Positions 8,751 through 17,821 of a stretch of DNA of 64,000 bases are shown here, piece after piece. The DNA is from Bradyrhizobiaceae bacterium (GTDB lineage Bacteria > Bacteroidota > Ignavibacteria > Kapaibacteriales > Kapaibacteriaceae). Under the pieces are notes generated by a model, which was not told the origin of the DNA, did no database searches, and saw nothing but the letters and a program-made list of their open reading frames with translations. Location of the stretch: assembly GCA_024103135.1 (NCBI GenBank), contig JAGFIZ010000106.1:1-64000 (forward strand), read 5' to 3'. The position numbers and the translations under genes are program-made. Every line of letters begins with the position of its first letter. Position 1 is the stretch's first letter.

Positions 8751-9740
8751 CTAGGCAGGACGTTCAACGACAAACATAGCGAAGTCGGCTAGGGCTTGTT
8801 TGTAAAGGGAATCAGGTAAAGGATCCAATAGACGAATGGCCCGTTGCTGTAGTTCAGCAGCCTTCCTTTGTGCTGCTTGAACACCGTTGTATTGCTCTAC
8901 GAAGGATACAACTTGCTGCACCTCTCGCGAGCGTGGCTTTCGTCCCTTTACCACCTTGATAATCGCCGCCGCCTCGGATGCCGGTGCAACGGCACATGCA
9001 TAGATCAAGGGCAGCGTAATCTTCTGTTCCGTGATGTCGTTCCCTACGGGCTTACCCAGGATGGCCGTACGACTGGAGTAGTCGAGTACATCGTCACGTA
9101 TCTGGAATGCTTGTCCGATCAATTCGCCATAGTCGCGCATGATCGTGCGCACCTCCGGCGTAGCATCGGCCGATACAGCCCCGATTTCGCAACACGTCGA
9201 AATCAGCGAAGCAGTCTTGTCGGAAATGATCTTGAAGTACGTTTCTTCGTCAATCGTTTTCTGTCGGCTCTTCTGTATCTGCAACAACTCGCCTTCGCTC
9301 ATGCGTCGGACGGCGTCGGACGTTACCCGAAGGAAATCGAACTCGTTATTGGCTACCGAAAGCAACAAGCCACGTGATAGCAAGTAGTCACCCACCAACA
9401 CCGCAATCTTATTCTTCCATTCGGCGTTGACGCTGGCCATACCACGACGTTCCTGACTTTGGTCCACAACATCGTCGTGCACCAGCGTTGCGGTATGTAG
9501 CAGCTCCACCATGGCAGCGCCAACAATGGCACGCTGCTGATTGCCGCTGCAGGCACCAGCGCTTAGGAATACCAGCATCGGACGTGCACGTTTGCCACGC
9601 TGCCGCATGATGTAGCGTACAACGGTATCCAACAATGCCGTGTTTGTCCGAAGCTGCTCCTTCAGATACCGGTCAAGCTGTTCCAACTCCGTGCTGACAA
9701 TTGCACTCAGCTCCTTGATGCTGGTAAGCTGTGCCATCAT
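8751..9740 (-). CDS. Polyprenyl (all-trans, medium-chain) diphosphate synthase
   Basis: This 329-residue trans-prenyltransferase condenses isopentenyl diphosphate onto an allylic primer, most likely for a quinone side chain. The first aspartate-rich motif is Asp89-Asp90-x2-Asp93 in LVHDDVVDQSQERRG, the second Asp216-Asp217-x2-Asp220 in FQIRDDVLDYS. The residues preceding the first motif (ELLHTATLVHDD) lack bulky groups that would give short C15/C20 products, so an octaprenyl- or heptaprenyl-type product is inferred. It overlaps tatC by 4 bp. Confidence 0.9.
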   Translation of the reverse strand: MMAQLTSIKELSAIVSTELEQLDRYLKEQLRTNTALLDTVVRYIMRQRGKRARPMLVFLSAGACSGNQQRAIVGAAMVELLHTATLVHDDVVDQSQERRGMASVNAEWKNKIAVLVGDYLLSRGLLLSVANNEFDFLRVTSDAVRRMSEGELLQIQKSRQKTIDEETYFKIISDKTASLISTCCEIGAVSADATPEVRTIMRDYGELIGQAFQIRDDVLDYSSRTAILGKPVGNDITEQKITLPLIYACAVAPASEAAAIIKVVKGRKPRSREVQQVVSFVEQYNGVQAAQRKAAELQQRAIRLLDPLPDSLYKQALADFAMFVVERPA

Positions 9741-10486
9741 GCACGTTCCTCCCGCTTCTTGAAGTTGAATCGTGCAATTACTACGCTTATCTCGTAGAGA
9801 ATGTATAGTGGAACAGCGACCATGAGCTGAGTAACAGGGTCTGGTGTTGGTGTTATGATGGCTGCAAGAATAAGTATTGCCACGATGCTATGTCTGCGAT
9901 ACTTCACCATCAACTTGTCGCTCACCATACCAATGCGCGACAACACCCAGGTGATCATGGGCAACTCGAAGATCAAGCCAGCAGCCAACAACATGTTCAC
10001 GAAGAACGAGAAGTACTCCGACGTAGCCAGGTTGTCCTCGATATTGGGATTGCTCATGGTATTGATGTACTGCATCATGCTAGGTATGAGCAGGAAGTAA
10101 CCAAAGGCAACACCAAGCAGGAAGCAAAACGTCGTGAGTACCGTAACCCACCGTGCCCACCTGCGTTCATGGGCATACAGCCCAGGTGCTACAAAGCCCC
10201 ATACCTCCCACGAAATCATCGGAAAGGCAATAATGAGTCCGCTAAAGAATACCACCTTGAACAGCAAGAAGGCCTGCCCGAACGGCTCGAGGTTCTGTAG
10301 TTTGAGGCCAGCACGGATTGCCGGTCCCAACAATGCCTTGTTCATGATCCATGCATTGAAATACCCAGCGATGGCCGTACCTGCCAGCCACCAGCCAAGT
10401 GCACGAAACACGCGCTTGCGGAGCTCCTCTAGATGACCTAGGAAGCTCATCTCTCCAGTGTTGCCAGCTTCGGTGTGTTCACTCAT
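9737..10486 (-). CDS. tatC: Sec-independent (twin-arginine) translocase subunit TatC
   Basis: TatC is the multi-spanning receptor of the Tat pathway that recognises twin-arginine signal peptides of folded proteins. The 249-residue protein begins with the signature FLGHLEELRKRVFRA near residue 15 and has six hydrophobic segments. The segment FVAPGLYAHERRW and the loop LSRIGMVSDKLMVKYRR are also family-typical. TatA/B are not in the window. It is the first gene of the leftward operon that continues with the prenyl synthase. Confidence 0.93.
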   Translation of the reverse strand: MSEHTEAGNTGEMSFLGHLEELRKRVFRALGWWLAGTAIAGYFNAWIMNKALLGPAIRAGLKLQNLEPFGQAFLLFKVVFFSGLIIAFPMISWEVWGFVAPGLYAHERRWARWVTVLTTFCFLLGVAFGYFLLIPSMMQYINTMSNPNIEDNLATSEYFSFFVNMLLAAGLIFELPMITWVLSRIGMVSDKLMVKYRRHSIVAILILAAIITPTPDPVTQLMVAVPLYILYEISVVIARFNFKKREERA

Positions 10487-10762
10487 GGATGATGCGTCTG
10501 CGAAGTGCGAAGATACGGAGCATCAGTCCTGTCAGAAGTCCGTAACAGCCAGACTATGCGTAGAATGCTGGAAGTTGTTGACTATTCACTACCTTGTAAT
10601 TGCTACGAGATATGCAAGAAAAAAATCTGCACATGAACCAACTATTTCCCTTGCTATGCTATGCAGTAGGATTCAAATTTGCACCCCCATTTATTGGGTT
10701 GGCACTTTTTGGTTCACGGTTTTCGTCTAGCCCGCTAACAGCAGCGGAGGAGGTATACTCGG
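10487..10762. other. Divergent intergenic region between tatC and dnaA
   Basis: This 276-bp gap separates the divergent tatC and dnaA genes and must hold both promoters. Its right half is AT-rich (about 10570-10690). I looked for DnaA boxes (TTATNCACA type) and found none convincing, so an origin here is not supported. A strong Shine-Dalgarno-like GGAGGAGG at 10746-10753 lies nine bases before the GTG start of dnaA. Confidence 0.6.
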
Positions 10763-12289
10763 GTGGAAAAACCTGACACATTAAACTTGTTCACATCATC
10801 ATCGCAGGTAGTGGTGGAAACACCGTCACATAGTTCAACAGCTCGCAAATCACAGAACGGCGGATCTTCAGATGCCGAGACCCTTTGGGCTCGGTGCTTG
10901 GAGATCATTCGTGACAACGTGTCCGAGCAAGTGTTTAAGACATGGTTCGAACAGATGCGTCCTAGTAGCTGGGACGGCTCCTTGCTCACGATCGATCTTC
11001 CAAGTCACTTTTTCTATGAGTGGCTCGAAGAGCACTACTCACCGCTCATTCAAAAGACCATCCAAAAGGTCCTTGGGGCCAAGGCCAAACTCCGCTACCG
11101 TGTGGTGGTGGAAGGGGGCTCTGGATCTACACCGAGCACGGTAACGTTGCCGGGTGGACGTCCAAGTAATCAACAGACGATACCGTTCGAACAACAGGCA
11201 CAGAGTTCGGCAACACCATTTACTCCTCCTGCACAGCAGAAGCCGCCGGCAGCAACGCATTACCCGTCGTTCTTCAACCCACGACATACGTTCGAAAACT
11301 TCATTCGTGGCGAGAGCAACCAACTTGCAACGTCGGCTGCCATGGCTGTTGCCGACAATCCTGGCGGTACGCGATACAACCCACTCGTGGTGTATGGTCC
11401 AACAGGCCTTGGTAAGACACACCTTGTGCAGGCCATTGGTAATCGCGTGCTTCAGCGTAATCGTAATGCCAAGGTGCTCTACACCAACAGCGAAAAGTTT
11501 ACGATGGAGTACATCAACGCCATCCAGACGAATCGCGTACCGGAGTTCACGAACTTCTATCGTGGCGTGGATGTGTTGATTGTGGATGATATCCAGTTCC
11601 TTGGTGGGAAAGAGAAGACGCAGGACCAGTTCTTCCATACGTTCAATGCCTTGCATCAGGCAGGTAAGCAGGTGGTGCTTACGAGCGATAAGCAACCGAA
11701 GGACCTGGCTGATGTTGACGAGCGTCTGATCTCGCGTTTTCAGTGGGGATTGGCTGCGGATATTCAACCGCCCGATTTCGAAACGCGCATGGCTATCCTT
11801 CAGCAGAAGGCACAGGAAGAAGGTGTGGACATTCCTGGTGACGTGATCGAGTACATCGCTCGTCATGTGACGTCAAGCGTCCGCGAAATCGAGGGATGTT
11901 TGATCTCTCTCCTCGCCAAGATTACGCTCGACAACAGAGAGCTTACGTTGGACCTGGCCAAGGAAGTTGTAAAGAGTGTTACCAACTCACCTAATGCTCG
12001 GCAGCTGACCATCGAGATCATAAAGCAGGAAGTCTCTACCTACTACAACCAGACCATCGAGCTCCTGTCGGCTAAAACCCGCAAGCACGAGGTTGTGCTC
12101 GCCAGACAGATGTGCATGTACCTGGCCAAGAACCTCACGCAGATGAGCTTGAAGAGTATTGGTATGCACTTTGGTGGACGTGACCATACAACGGTGTTGC
12201 ATAGCTGTCAGCAAATCGCCAATTACATCGATACCGATAGAAAGATCCGTCAGGACGTAGAGTACTTGAAGAAGGCACTGCGGTCGTAA
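10763..12289 (+). CDS. dnaA: Chromosomal replication initiator protein DnaA
   Basis: DnaA binds origin boxes and, as an ATP oligomer, opens the duplex and loads the helicase. The 508-residue protein has the four standard domains: N-terminal DnaB-contact domain (WARCLEIIRDNVSEQVFKTW), a glutamine/proline-rich linker (about 120-168), the AAA+ core with Walker A GPTGLGKTH (212-220) and Walker B VLIVDDIQFL (271-280), and the C-terminal helix-turn-helix with signature FGGRDHTTVLHSCQQ (about 470-484). The GTG start is chosen because of the GGAGGAGG nine bases upstream. No dnaN or recF follows; the gene stands alone and ends in a terminator. Confidence 0.97.
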   Translation: MEKPDTLNLFTSSSQVVVETPSHSSTARKSQNGGSSDAETLWARCLEIIRDNVSEQVFKTWFEQMRPSSWDGSLLTIDLPSHFFYEWLEEHYSPLIQKTIQKVLGAKAKLRYRVVVEGGSGSTPSTVTLPGGRPSNQQTIPFEQQAQSSATPFTPPAQQKPPAATHYPSFFNPRHTFENFIRGESNQLATSAAMAVADNPGGTRYNPLVVYGPTGLGKTHLVQAIGNRVLQRNRNAKVLYTNSEKFTMEYINAIQTNRVPEFTNFYRGVDVLIVDDIQFLGGKEKTQDQFFHTFNALHQAGKQVVLTSDKQPKDLADVDERLISRFQWGLAADIQPPDFETRMAILQQKAQEEGVDIPGDVIEYIARHVTSSVREIEGCLISLLAKITLDNRELTLDLAKEVVKSVTNSPNARQLTIEIIKQEVSTYYNQTIELLSAKTRKHEVVLARQMCMYLAKNLTQMSLKSIGMHFGGRDHTTVLHSCQQIANYIDTDRKIRQDVEYLKKALRS

Positions 12290-12322
12290 CTGGCACATTC
12301 GGTGTCAACGGTTAAGAAACTC

Positions 12323-12362
12323 AAAGGGGCTCTGGTTCGAAACCAAAGCCCCTTTCCATTTT
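12323..12362. terminator. Rho-independent terminator between dnaA and the convergent T9SS-cargo gene
   Basis: An inverted repeat pairs AAAGGGGCT with AGCCCCTTT around a second paired core (GGTT/AACC), followed by a short T-rich stretch. It lies 33 bp after the dnaA stop and between convergent genes, so it may serve both directions. Its four-C core is not the five-C iterated motif found elsewhere in the window. Confidence 0.85.
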
Positions 12363-12415
12363 CGGCATACTGTCTGTGATCGACCCCTGACGGGTATCAG
12401 AGCAAGGTCCGAACG

Positions 12416-13489
12416 CTATCGAGCGACAACGCAACGTCCGCTCTGCACACCACGCTGTGTGCGTACAAGTAACGTGTACCATCCTACAGGCAGGTCAGCA
12501 ACGGTTGTTTGAACCGTCCCGTTGACAATGGTAAATGGTAGGCGTGTAGAAGTACCGCAAGCATCAACGGCCGTAACATCAAGTACGTCGCCTTGACCAC
12601 TGTCGTAGGTAAGGGCTACGACCGATGCGGTTGGATTGGGTGCGATACCGGAAAGAGCGAATGGTTGGACCGCATCTTCCACGCTCATGGTCTGTTGCTT
12701 GGATAGTTGAATGTAGCCATTGGCCTTGAAGGCACCAGTCATCTGATACGTGAACATGATGAGATTCTCCGAGTAGTTACCCATGATCATCAGCGTCACG
12801 CCAAAGGTGGTAAAGACGACCTCCCCGGATAGTTGACCATTGTTAAGGCCGATAAATCCAGCAGAAGCCTCCTGAATGTTCAATACGCCCTCTTTTGTGG
12901 TTGCGTCGTATTCACCACTGATAGTGAAGGTAACAGGGTTGGGCTGACCAAAGGCGCCACCACTAACGGTGAGCCATCCTTCAACGGCACCGGTTTTTGC
13001 ATCGAAGGACAGCTGACTTTGGGCAGGGCCAGTAGTCGAAAATGTCAGGTTGTGCCAGCTGCCACCATAGTTATTCTCTTGCTGCGAAAACGGTGTGCTT
13101 GACGGGTAGGTGATCTCCGTCGTGGGCAGATCAAACGGTAGCGCGATCTGAACATCTGTTCCCGTTGGGTGTATTCCTGCAAAGCGCCATGATGGATCAA
13201 CTCCAGCATCGTAAGCAGCATTCTTGTTGGCATCAACGAAGACGTCCAAAACGTATTCGCCTGTATCGGCTAAACACATGATGTAATACGTCGGTGCACC
13301 GTCATAGACAACCTGCTGCATGTTGGCTACTTCCATGGTGTTGTGGACAACACGGAAATAGATGTTGTTGTCTATTTGTGACTCAAACCCACTACAAGCA
13401 ACAACAATGGTATGCTGGGCTGATGCAGGTTGCACAGCAAGGCACAAGCATATACCTAGTAAGATGAACAGTGTACGGCCAAGACTCAT
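12416..13489 (-). CDS. Secreted protein with type IX secretion (Por) sorting tail
   Basis: The 357-residue protein has an N-terminal signal peptide (hydrophobic core FILLGICLCLAV, likely cleavage after ASA). The middle (about 25-270) resembles no domain I can name with confidence; it includes a calcium-loop-like DANKNAAYDAGVDP. The last about 75 residues have the Por tail pattern: GIAPNPTASVVALTY at the start, a central strand, and LPVGWYTLLVRTQRGV near the end. This implies export across the outer membrane by the T9SS. It overlaps the EVE-domain gene by 4 bp. Confidence 0.82.
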   Translation of the reverse strand: MSLGRTLFILLGICLCLAVQPASAQHTIVVACSGFESQIDNNIYFRVVHNTMEVANMQQVVYDGAPTYYIMCLADTGEYVLDVFVDANKNAAYDAGVDPSWRFAGIHPTGTDVQIALPFDLPTTEITYPSSTPFSQQENNYGGSWHNLTFSTTGPAQSQLSFDAKTGAVEGWLTVSGGAFGQPNPVTFTISGEYDATTKEGVLNIQEASAGFIGLNNGQLSGEVVFTTFGVTLMIMGNYSENLIMFTYQMTGAFKANGYIQLSKQQTMSVEDAVQPFALSGIAPNPTASVVALTYDSGQGDVLDVTAVDACGTSTRLPFTIVNGTVQTTVADLPVGWYTLLVRTQRGVQSGRCVVAR

Positions 13490-13896
13490 ACTCCCTCCGA
13501 TAGTGTGAGAAGTTGTTTGAACTCTTGCTCAGTCATGGGAAACACGCTCAGACGCGAGATGCGCACGAGCGGGGTATGCTGGAGAATCGGGTCAGCCCGC
13601 ATCATGGCAAGAGTAACAGGATTCTTGAGTGATTCTTTTGCCTGGAGATCAACGCTGACCCAGATCGGGTCCAACGCTGTTGTGTCTGGGTATGCTTCGC
13701 GGATGACGGTGGCGATGCCCATGGCTCGCCTCTCCGTCCCCGTATGGTAGATAACAACGGTATCACCGACCGACATCTCTCTCATGTGCTTACGGGCAGC
13801 GTAATTCCTCACGCCATCCCACTGCGTTACCTTCTCGGCAATGAACGTAGCCCATGAGTACACAATTGGTTCGGTACGAACGATCCAGTATTGCAT
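13486..13896 (-). CDS. EVE-domain protein
   Basis: The 136-residue product begins MQYWIVRTEP and contains the EVE fold pattern (YWIVRTEPIVYSWATF, WDGVRNYAARKHMREM, GDTVVIYHTGTERRAMGIA). EVE domains are related to YTH/PUA-like folds and bind modified bases in RNA or DNA; many bacterial copies lie near restriction or modification systems, which are not seen here. The start at 13896 is preferred over an upstream one because it falls five bases after the preceding gene's stop. The specific ligand is unknown. Confidence 0.88.
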   Translation of the reverse strand: MQYWIVRTEPIVYSWATFIAEKVTQWDGVRNYAARKHMREMSVGDTVVIYHTGTERRAMGIATVIREAYPDTTALDPIWVSVDLQAKESLKNPVTLAMMRADPILQHTPLVRISRLSVFPMTEQEFKQLLTLSEGV

Positions 13897-13900
13897 GGTC

Positions 13901-14293
13901 TTAGTGTTTGGGGGGAATGTGTACAATCACTCTGAACATCTGGGGCGAATTTGCTCCAGTATGCTGCACCGTATAATCCACGTAATTCAAGCTATCGACA
14001 AAATGTTTGGCATTGATGCCAAGATAGAACTTACCGTTCACGGAATCATGGGCCAGTGAACGCTGAACGGTGGCCGTGGCACAACGGCATGACCCCTCGA
14101 TGCGCGTGATGCGTACGCTATCGCCTGAGGCACTGCCAAACTCGATCATCTGCTGGATGAAGCCGGTGGAATCACGGGTGACCTCCAGTACCGGCGGATA
14201 GAACAGCAGATCCTCTGGCTTTGCGTCATCATGAGCAAAACCAAGACCAAGAGCAAGACATCCAAGTGCTAGTGCGAACAACAGCAGTTTCAT
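13901..14293 (-). CDS. Exported DUF1573-like protein
   Basis: This 130-residue protein has a signal peptide (LLLFALALGCLALGLGFA) followed by one beta-sandwich domain. The block IEFGSASGDSVRITRIEGSC plus RCATATVQ resembles DUF1573, an immunoglobulin-like domain with a Cys-x-Cys pattern that is common in exported Bacteroidetes proteins. Function is unknown. Its ATG overlaps the TGA stop of dapB, so the two are translationally coupled. Confidence 0.68.
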   Translation of the reverse strand: MKLLLFALALGCLALGLGFAHDDAKPEDLLFYPPVLEVTRDSTGFIQQMIEFGSASGDSVRITRIEGSCRCATATVQRSLAHDSVNGKFYLGINAKHFVDSLNYVDYTVQHTGANSPQMFRVIVHIPPKH

Positions 14294-15018
14294 TCGATAA
14301 CCTGTGGGAAGACGTCGACGAAATCATAAAACCCATGTCGGCCACGTACCCACTTGGCAGCCAATAGCGCACCACGAGCAAAACCCGAACGCGTTCGAGC
14401 ATCATGGGTGAGCTCTATTCTGTCGTCAGTTCCGTCAATCGTGATCACATGCTTTCCGTGTACGTTGCCAACTCGGGTGGATGAAACATGAAGAGCCTCT
14501 GGGTCGATGCGCTCATGTTGCGTTTCTGTTACCAAGCGCTTCTTACGTTCAACTTCCTCGAGCAGTGTGTTGCCAAGCGTTAGCGCCGTACCACTCGGAC
14601 TGTCGGCCTTGCGTGTGTGGTGCCATTCGTGGACGGCTACGTCGTATGCAGGGACGTGGTTGATAAGCATGCCGGCTGCACGAGCAAGGCGGACGAATAT
14701 CTGTACACCAACGGAAAAGTTTGAGCCAACTACACACCCCGTGCCAGCCATCTCGACGAGCTGCTGAACGTGCTTCAACTGATCCTGCCATCCGGTGGTA
14801 CCGATAACAAGCCCCCTTCCCGCACGGGTGACGATGGTTGCATTGTGAACGACAGCTGCGGCCGACGAAAAGTCGATCGCAACGTCCCAATTACAAGCAT
14901 CGTTTTGCTCAAGCGGTGCTTCTTCGGTGTAGCGTGCAACAACGACGCAATTCTCAGACGGAGCAAGGGAATCGATTTCTCTTCCCATGGCACCATAACC
15001 GATAAGGGCAATGTTCAT
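14290..15018 (-). CDS. dapB: 4-hydroxy-tetrahydrodipicolinate reductase
   Basis: DapB makes tetrahydrodipicolinate with NAD(P)H in the lysine/diaminopimelate pathway, supplying peptidoglycan. The 242-residue sequence has the nucleotide fold MNIALIGYGAMGREI, IGTTGW in the middle, and the catalytic and substrate-binding block EWHHTRKADSPSGTAL. The C-terminal ELTHDARTRSGFARGA is also typical. It overlaps the ABC ATPase gene by 4 bp. Confidence 0.94.
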   Translation of the reverse strand: MNIALIGYGAMGREIDSLAPSENCVVVARYTEEAPLEQNDACNWDVAIDFSSAAAVVHNATIVTRAGRGLVIGTTGWQDQLKHVQQLVEMAGTGCVVGSNFSVGVQIFVRLARAAGMLINHVPAYDVAVHEWHHTRKADSPSGTALTLGNTLLEEVERKKRLVTETQHERIDPEALHVSSTRVGNVHGKHVITIDGTDDRIELTHDARTRSGFARGALLAAKWVRGRHGFYDFVDVFPQVIE

Positions 15019-15689
15019 ACTGCTGTCGGGTCCGTGAGTTCAAGCATACCATTGGTAATCCAGACCTTCTGATGGTCGGGAAGAAGTCGTGTAAAAGATT
15101 CGTGATGTGTACAGAGTATCAGCCCCATGCCTCTGCCAATTCTCGCATTGATTGCCGTTGCTATTCGTACCTGCATTTCGGCATCAAGCATGGACGTTGG
15201 CTCGTCGGCAAGCAATACCTGAGGTTCCAATGCAAGAGCTCGCGCAAGGGACGTGAGCTGTCGTTCACCACCACTGAGCTGATGCGGAAGTTTTTCCCGA
15301 CAATGACTCAAGCCAAGTTCTGCTAGGAGCTCAAGGGTATTGCGGACAGCTTGTTCCTTTGCCAAACCACGTTGGGCGTAGATGGCTTGCACGTTTTGCG
15401 ACACGGTAAGGGCAGAAACCAATTGTGAATGCTGAAGCACAAGGCCGACTACACGTCGGTGCTGCCTACGTGCAGCCGACCGCATGCGCATGGTGTTCAC
15501 GCCGTCTATTGTCACGTTACCACTCGTCGGTAACATGTCGGCATGCAAGAGCTGCAGCATGGTAGACTTTCCCGCACCCGATACACCGCGGACAACGGTA
15601 ACCACCGTGCCGTCGAGTTCAGCGGATACGTCCTTGAGCACGTGCATACCGTTGTAGGTCACGGTTACACTGTCCAGTCCGAACTTCAT
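15015..15689 (-). CDS. ABC transporter ATP-binding protein (FtsE/LolD type)
   Basis: A 224-residue ATPase begins MKFGLDSVTVTYNGMHV. It has Walker A GVSGAGKST, a Q-loop (VLQHSQL), the signature LSGGERQ and Walker B VLLADEPTS, followed by an H-loop CTHHES. Size and sequence place it with FtsE/LolD/MacB-type ATPases that partner with an FtsX-like permease. No such permease is adjacent, so the exact role is undecided. The start at 15689 is chosen because it matches the family's N-terminus and clears the upstream AI-2E gene; a longer reading frame would overlap that gene. Confidence 0.85.
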   Translation of the reverse strand: MKFGLDSVTVTYNGMHVLKDVSAELDGTVVTVVRGVSGAGKSTMLQLLHADMLPTSGNVTIDGVNTMRMRSAARRQHRRVVGLVLQHSQLVSALTVSQNVQAIYAQRGLAKEQAVRNTLELLAELGLSHCREKLPHQLSGGERQLTSLARALALEPQVLLADEPTSMLDAEMQVRIATAINARIGRGMGLILCTHHESFTRLLPDHQKVWITNGMLELTDPTAV

Positions 15690-15697
15690 GGTAGAAT

Positions 15698-16771
15698 TTA
15701 CGGTGTATTGACTTGTGGTGAGGGGGCTTTGTTTGGTGCAGGCGCAGCATTGCTCATCAGGATTGCCACTGGTTGTGTGAGCGGAAACTGCTCCATGATC
15801 ACCTTGCAGATGGCCGTGATCGGTACGGAGAGGACCATTCCTACGATGCCCCATGCCCAGCCCCAGAAGACCAAGGCAAAGAGCACGACAACCGGACTCA
15901 AGTTCAAGCTCTGTCCCATGGCCTTTGGCTCCAGGACATTGCCAATAAGGTTACCGAGAACAATCAAGATGAGAACGATGAGCAGTGCAGAGCCTAGGTT
16001 TTCAAACTGTACCAGTGTAACGATGCCAGAAACAAACACGGTGATGAATGAACCAATGTTTGGTAGGTAGCTAAAGAAAAAGGCCAGCATGGCAATCACT
16101 GGTGCAAAGTCAACACCGTACCAGGTAAGCACACCATACACGGTTCCTGCGTTGAGCAGGTTGAACAACGTCTTTGTCCGCAAGTACCGCAACACATTCT
16201 GATTCACGGCCTCGTAGATCTCGCCCAACTGGCTAGTACCAGCCGCCTTCATGGCCGCATCAAGCTTGGCTCCGAACTTGTCGGACCCAAGGATGATGAA
16301 GACCAGGTACAGGAGCATCATCACGCCATCGCCGACTACCGAAGCAGCAGAGCCCAACCAATCGGAGGCTAAGCGGATACCCATTTGCGGGTTGATTTCT
16401 TCGGCAACGCGCTCAAGCACTTCGGTGCCACCAGGGATCTGCGTCACCATTGACTGTGCGTTAGTGATGATTCGCTGCGACTTCTCAGCATAGACTGGTG
16501 CACGCTGTACTGCCTCGTCGACCCCGATTCCCACGATGGCGCTCACGCCCCAGACGGCCGAAGCGGCAATGCCAAGCACGACGAAGAGTCCGATGAATGT
16601 GGGGATATGAATCTTGCGACAAAGGTCGATAATGGGTTTGAAGAGTATGGCAAGGAACATGGCCATCACCATGGGGATGAGGATGTCGCGCAGAACAATC
16701 AAGCATGCAGCCACAGCCACGATGCTCAGCACCAACAAACCAATGGTTGATCCCCGTTCAATTTTGACCAT
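15698..16771 (-). CDS. AI-2E-family (TqsA/PerM-like) membrane protein
   Basis: The 357-residue protein has about eight hydrophobic segments in the AI-2E layout: two early pairs, a long soluble helical region (about 85-150), then the C-terminal group. Family-typical segments include VMAMFLAILFKPIIDLCRKI and the end block VFWGWAWGIVGMVLSVPITA. Members have been linked to autoinducer export or to sodium-proton exchange, but the substrate cannot be inferred. It lies 8 bp upstream of the ABC ATPase gene on the same strand. Confidence 0.9.
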   Translation of the reverse strand: MVKIERGSTIGLLVLSIVAVAACLIVLRDILIPMVMAMFLAILFKPIIDLCRKIHIPTFIGLFVVLGIAASAVWGVSAIVGIGVDEAVQRAPVYAEKSQRIITNAQSMVTQIPGGTEVLERVAEEINPQMGIRLASDWLGSAASVVGDGVMMLLYLVFIILGSDKFGAKLDAAMKAAGTSQLGEIYEAVNQNVLRYLRTKTLFNLLNAGTVYGVLTWYGVDFAPVIAMLAFFFSYLPNIGSFITVFVSGIVTLVQFENLGSALLIVLILIVLGNLIGNVLEPKAMGQSLNLSPVVVLFALVFWGWAWGIVGMVLSVPITAICKVIMEQFPLTQPVAILMSNAAPAPNKAPSPQVNTP

Positions 16772-16840
16772 GCACCAATTTACCGCATGTCAAATCCTAT
16801 TTTCGCCTGTTCAGCCCCTTACCATCATTTTTTTTGCATC

Positions 16841-17812
16841 ATGAGCAAGCCCATTTCCGAGTTCATTGCCAACAACTTTCTTCACTTCAACGCTGCTGCG
16901 CTGGTCGACGCGTCGAAAGCATACGTGAGCCACCTCGAGCAGAACGGCAAGATGATGATCACGCTTGCCGGAGCGATGAGTACAGCCGAGCTAGGTAAGA
17001 CGCTTGCAGAGATGATCAGACAGGACAAGGTGCATATCATCACGTGCACAGGGGCAAACCTCGAGGAGGACGTGATGAATCTTGTTGCGCATTCGCATTA
17101 CAAGCGTGTGCCGCATTATCGCGACCTCTCGCCACAAGACGAGTGGGAGCTGTTGGAAGGTGGCTTCAACCGTGTTACCGACACCTGCATTCCCGAAGAA
17201 GAGGCCTTTAGAAGAATCCAGAAGCACATCTTCAAGCAGTGGAAGGGGGCTCAGGATGCTGGTGATAGAGCGTTCCCGCATGAGTTCATGTACCGCATGC
17301 TGCTGAGCAAGGAGATGGAGCAGTACTACGAAATCGATCCGAAGGACAGTTGGCTATTGGCCGCTGCTGAGAAGAATCTTCCGATCGTCGTTCCAGGATG
17401 GGAAGACAGTACGATGGGCAACATCTTTGCCTCATACTGCATTAAGGGCGAGCTCAATCCACAAACCATGAAGAGCGGCATTGAATACATGATGTGGCTC
17501 TCATCGTGGTATCGTGAGAACAGCAGTGGTAAGGGTGTTGGCTTCTTCCAGATTGGTGGAGGTATTGCGGGCGACTTCCCCATTTGCGTGGTGCCGATGA
17601 TGTATCAAGACCTTGAATGGCATGATGTTCCCTTCTGGTCATACTTCTGTCAGATCTCCGACAGCACCACATCATACGGATCGTACTCTGGTGCCGTACC
17701 CAACGAGAAGATTACGTGGGGCAAGCTAAGCGTCGACACACCACGCTTCATCGTAGAGAGCGATGCAACGATCGTTGCACCTCTCATGTTTGCCTGGATT
17801 CTTGGTTGGTAG
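16841..17812 (+). CDS. Deoxyhypusine-synthase-family protein
   Basis: In eukaryotes and archaea deoxyhypusine synthase transfers an aminobutyl group from spermidine to eIF5A. Bacteria lack eIF5A, and bacterial relatives are thought to work on polyamines (homospermidine-synthase-like) or unknown substrates. This 323-residue protein keeps the NAD-binding stretch MITLAGAMSTAELGKTL, the glycine-rich block FFQIGGGIAGDFPI, and near the C-terminus ITWGKLSVDTPRFIVESDAT, whose WGK lysine matches the catalytic lysine of the family. The ATG at 16841 is preferred over an upstream non-ATG start. It converges on the nuclease-like gene 9 bp away. Confidence 0.87.
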   Translation: MSKPISEFIANNFLHFNAAALVDASKAYVSHLEQNGKMMITLAGAMSTAELGKTLAEMIRQDKVHIITCTGANLEEDVMNLVAHSHYKRVPHYRDLSPQDEWELLEGGFNRVTDTCIPEEEAFRRIQKHIFKQWKGAQDAGDRAFPHEFMYRMLLSKEMEQYYEIDPKDSWLLAAAEKNLPIVVPGWEDSTMGNIFASYCIKGELNPQTMKSGIEYMMWLSSWYRENSSGKGVGFFQIGGGIAGDFPICVVPMMYQDLEWHDVPFWSYFCQISDSTTSYGSYSGAVPNEKITWGKLSVDTPRFIVESDATIVAPLMFAWILGW

Positions 17813-17821
17813 GGTCCCTTG

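Noticed and set aside
10487-10830. Origin of replication with DnaA boxes
   Set aside because: The best match (TTGTTCACA, in the first codons of dnaA) has a mismatch and stands alone; no cluster or AT-rich unwinding element with boxes.
11039-11866. 275-codon open frame antisense to dnaA
   Set aside because: Mirror image of a conserved gene in GC-moderate DNA; Cys/Arg/His-rich translation typical of antisense frames. No sign of expression.
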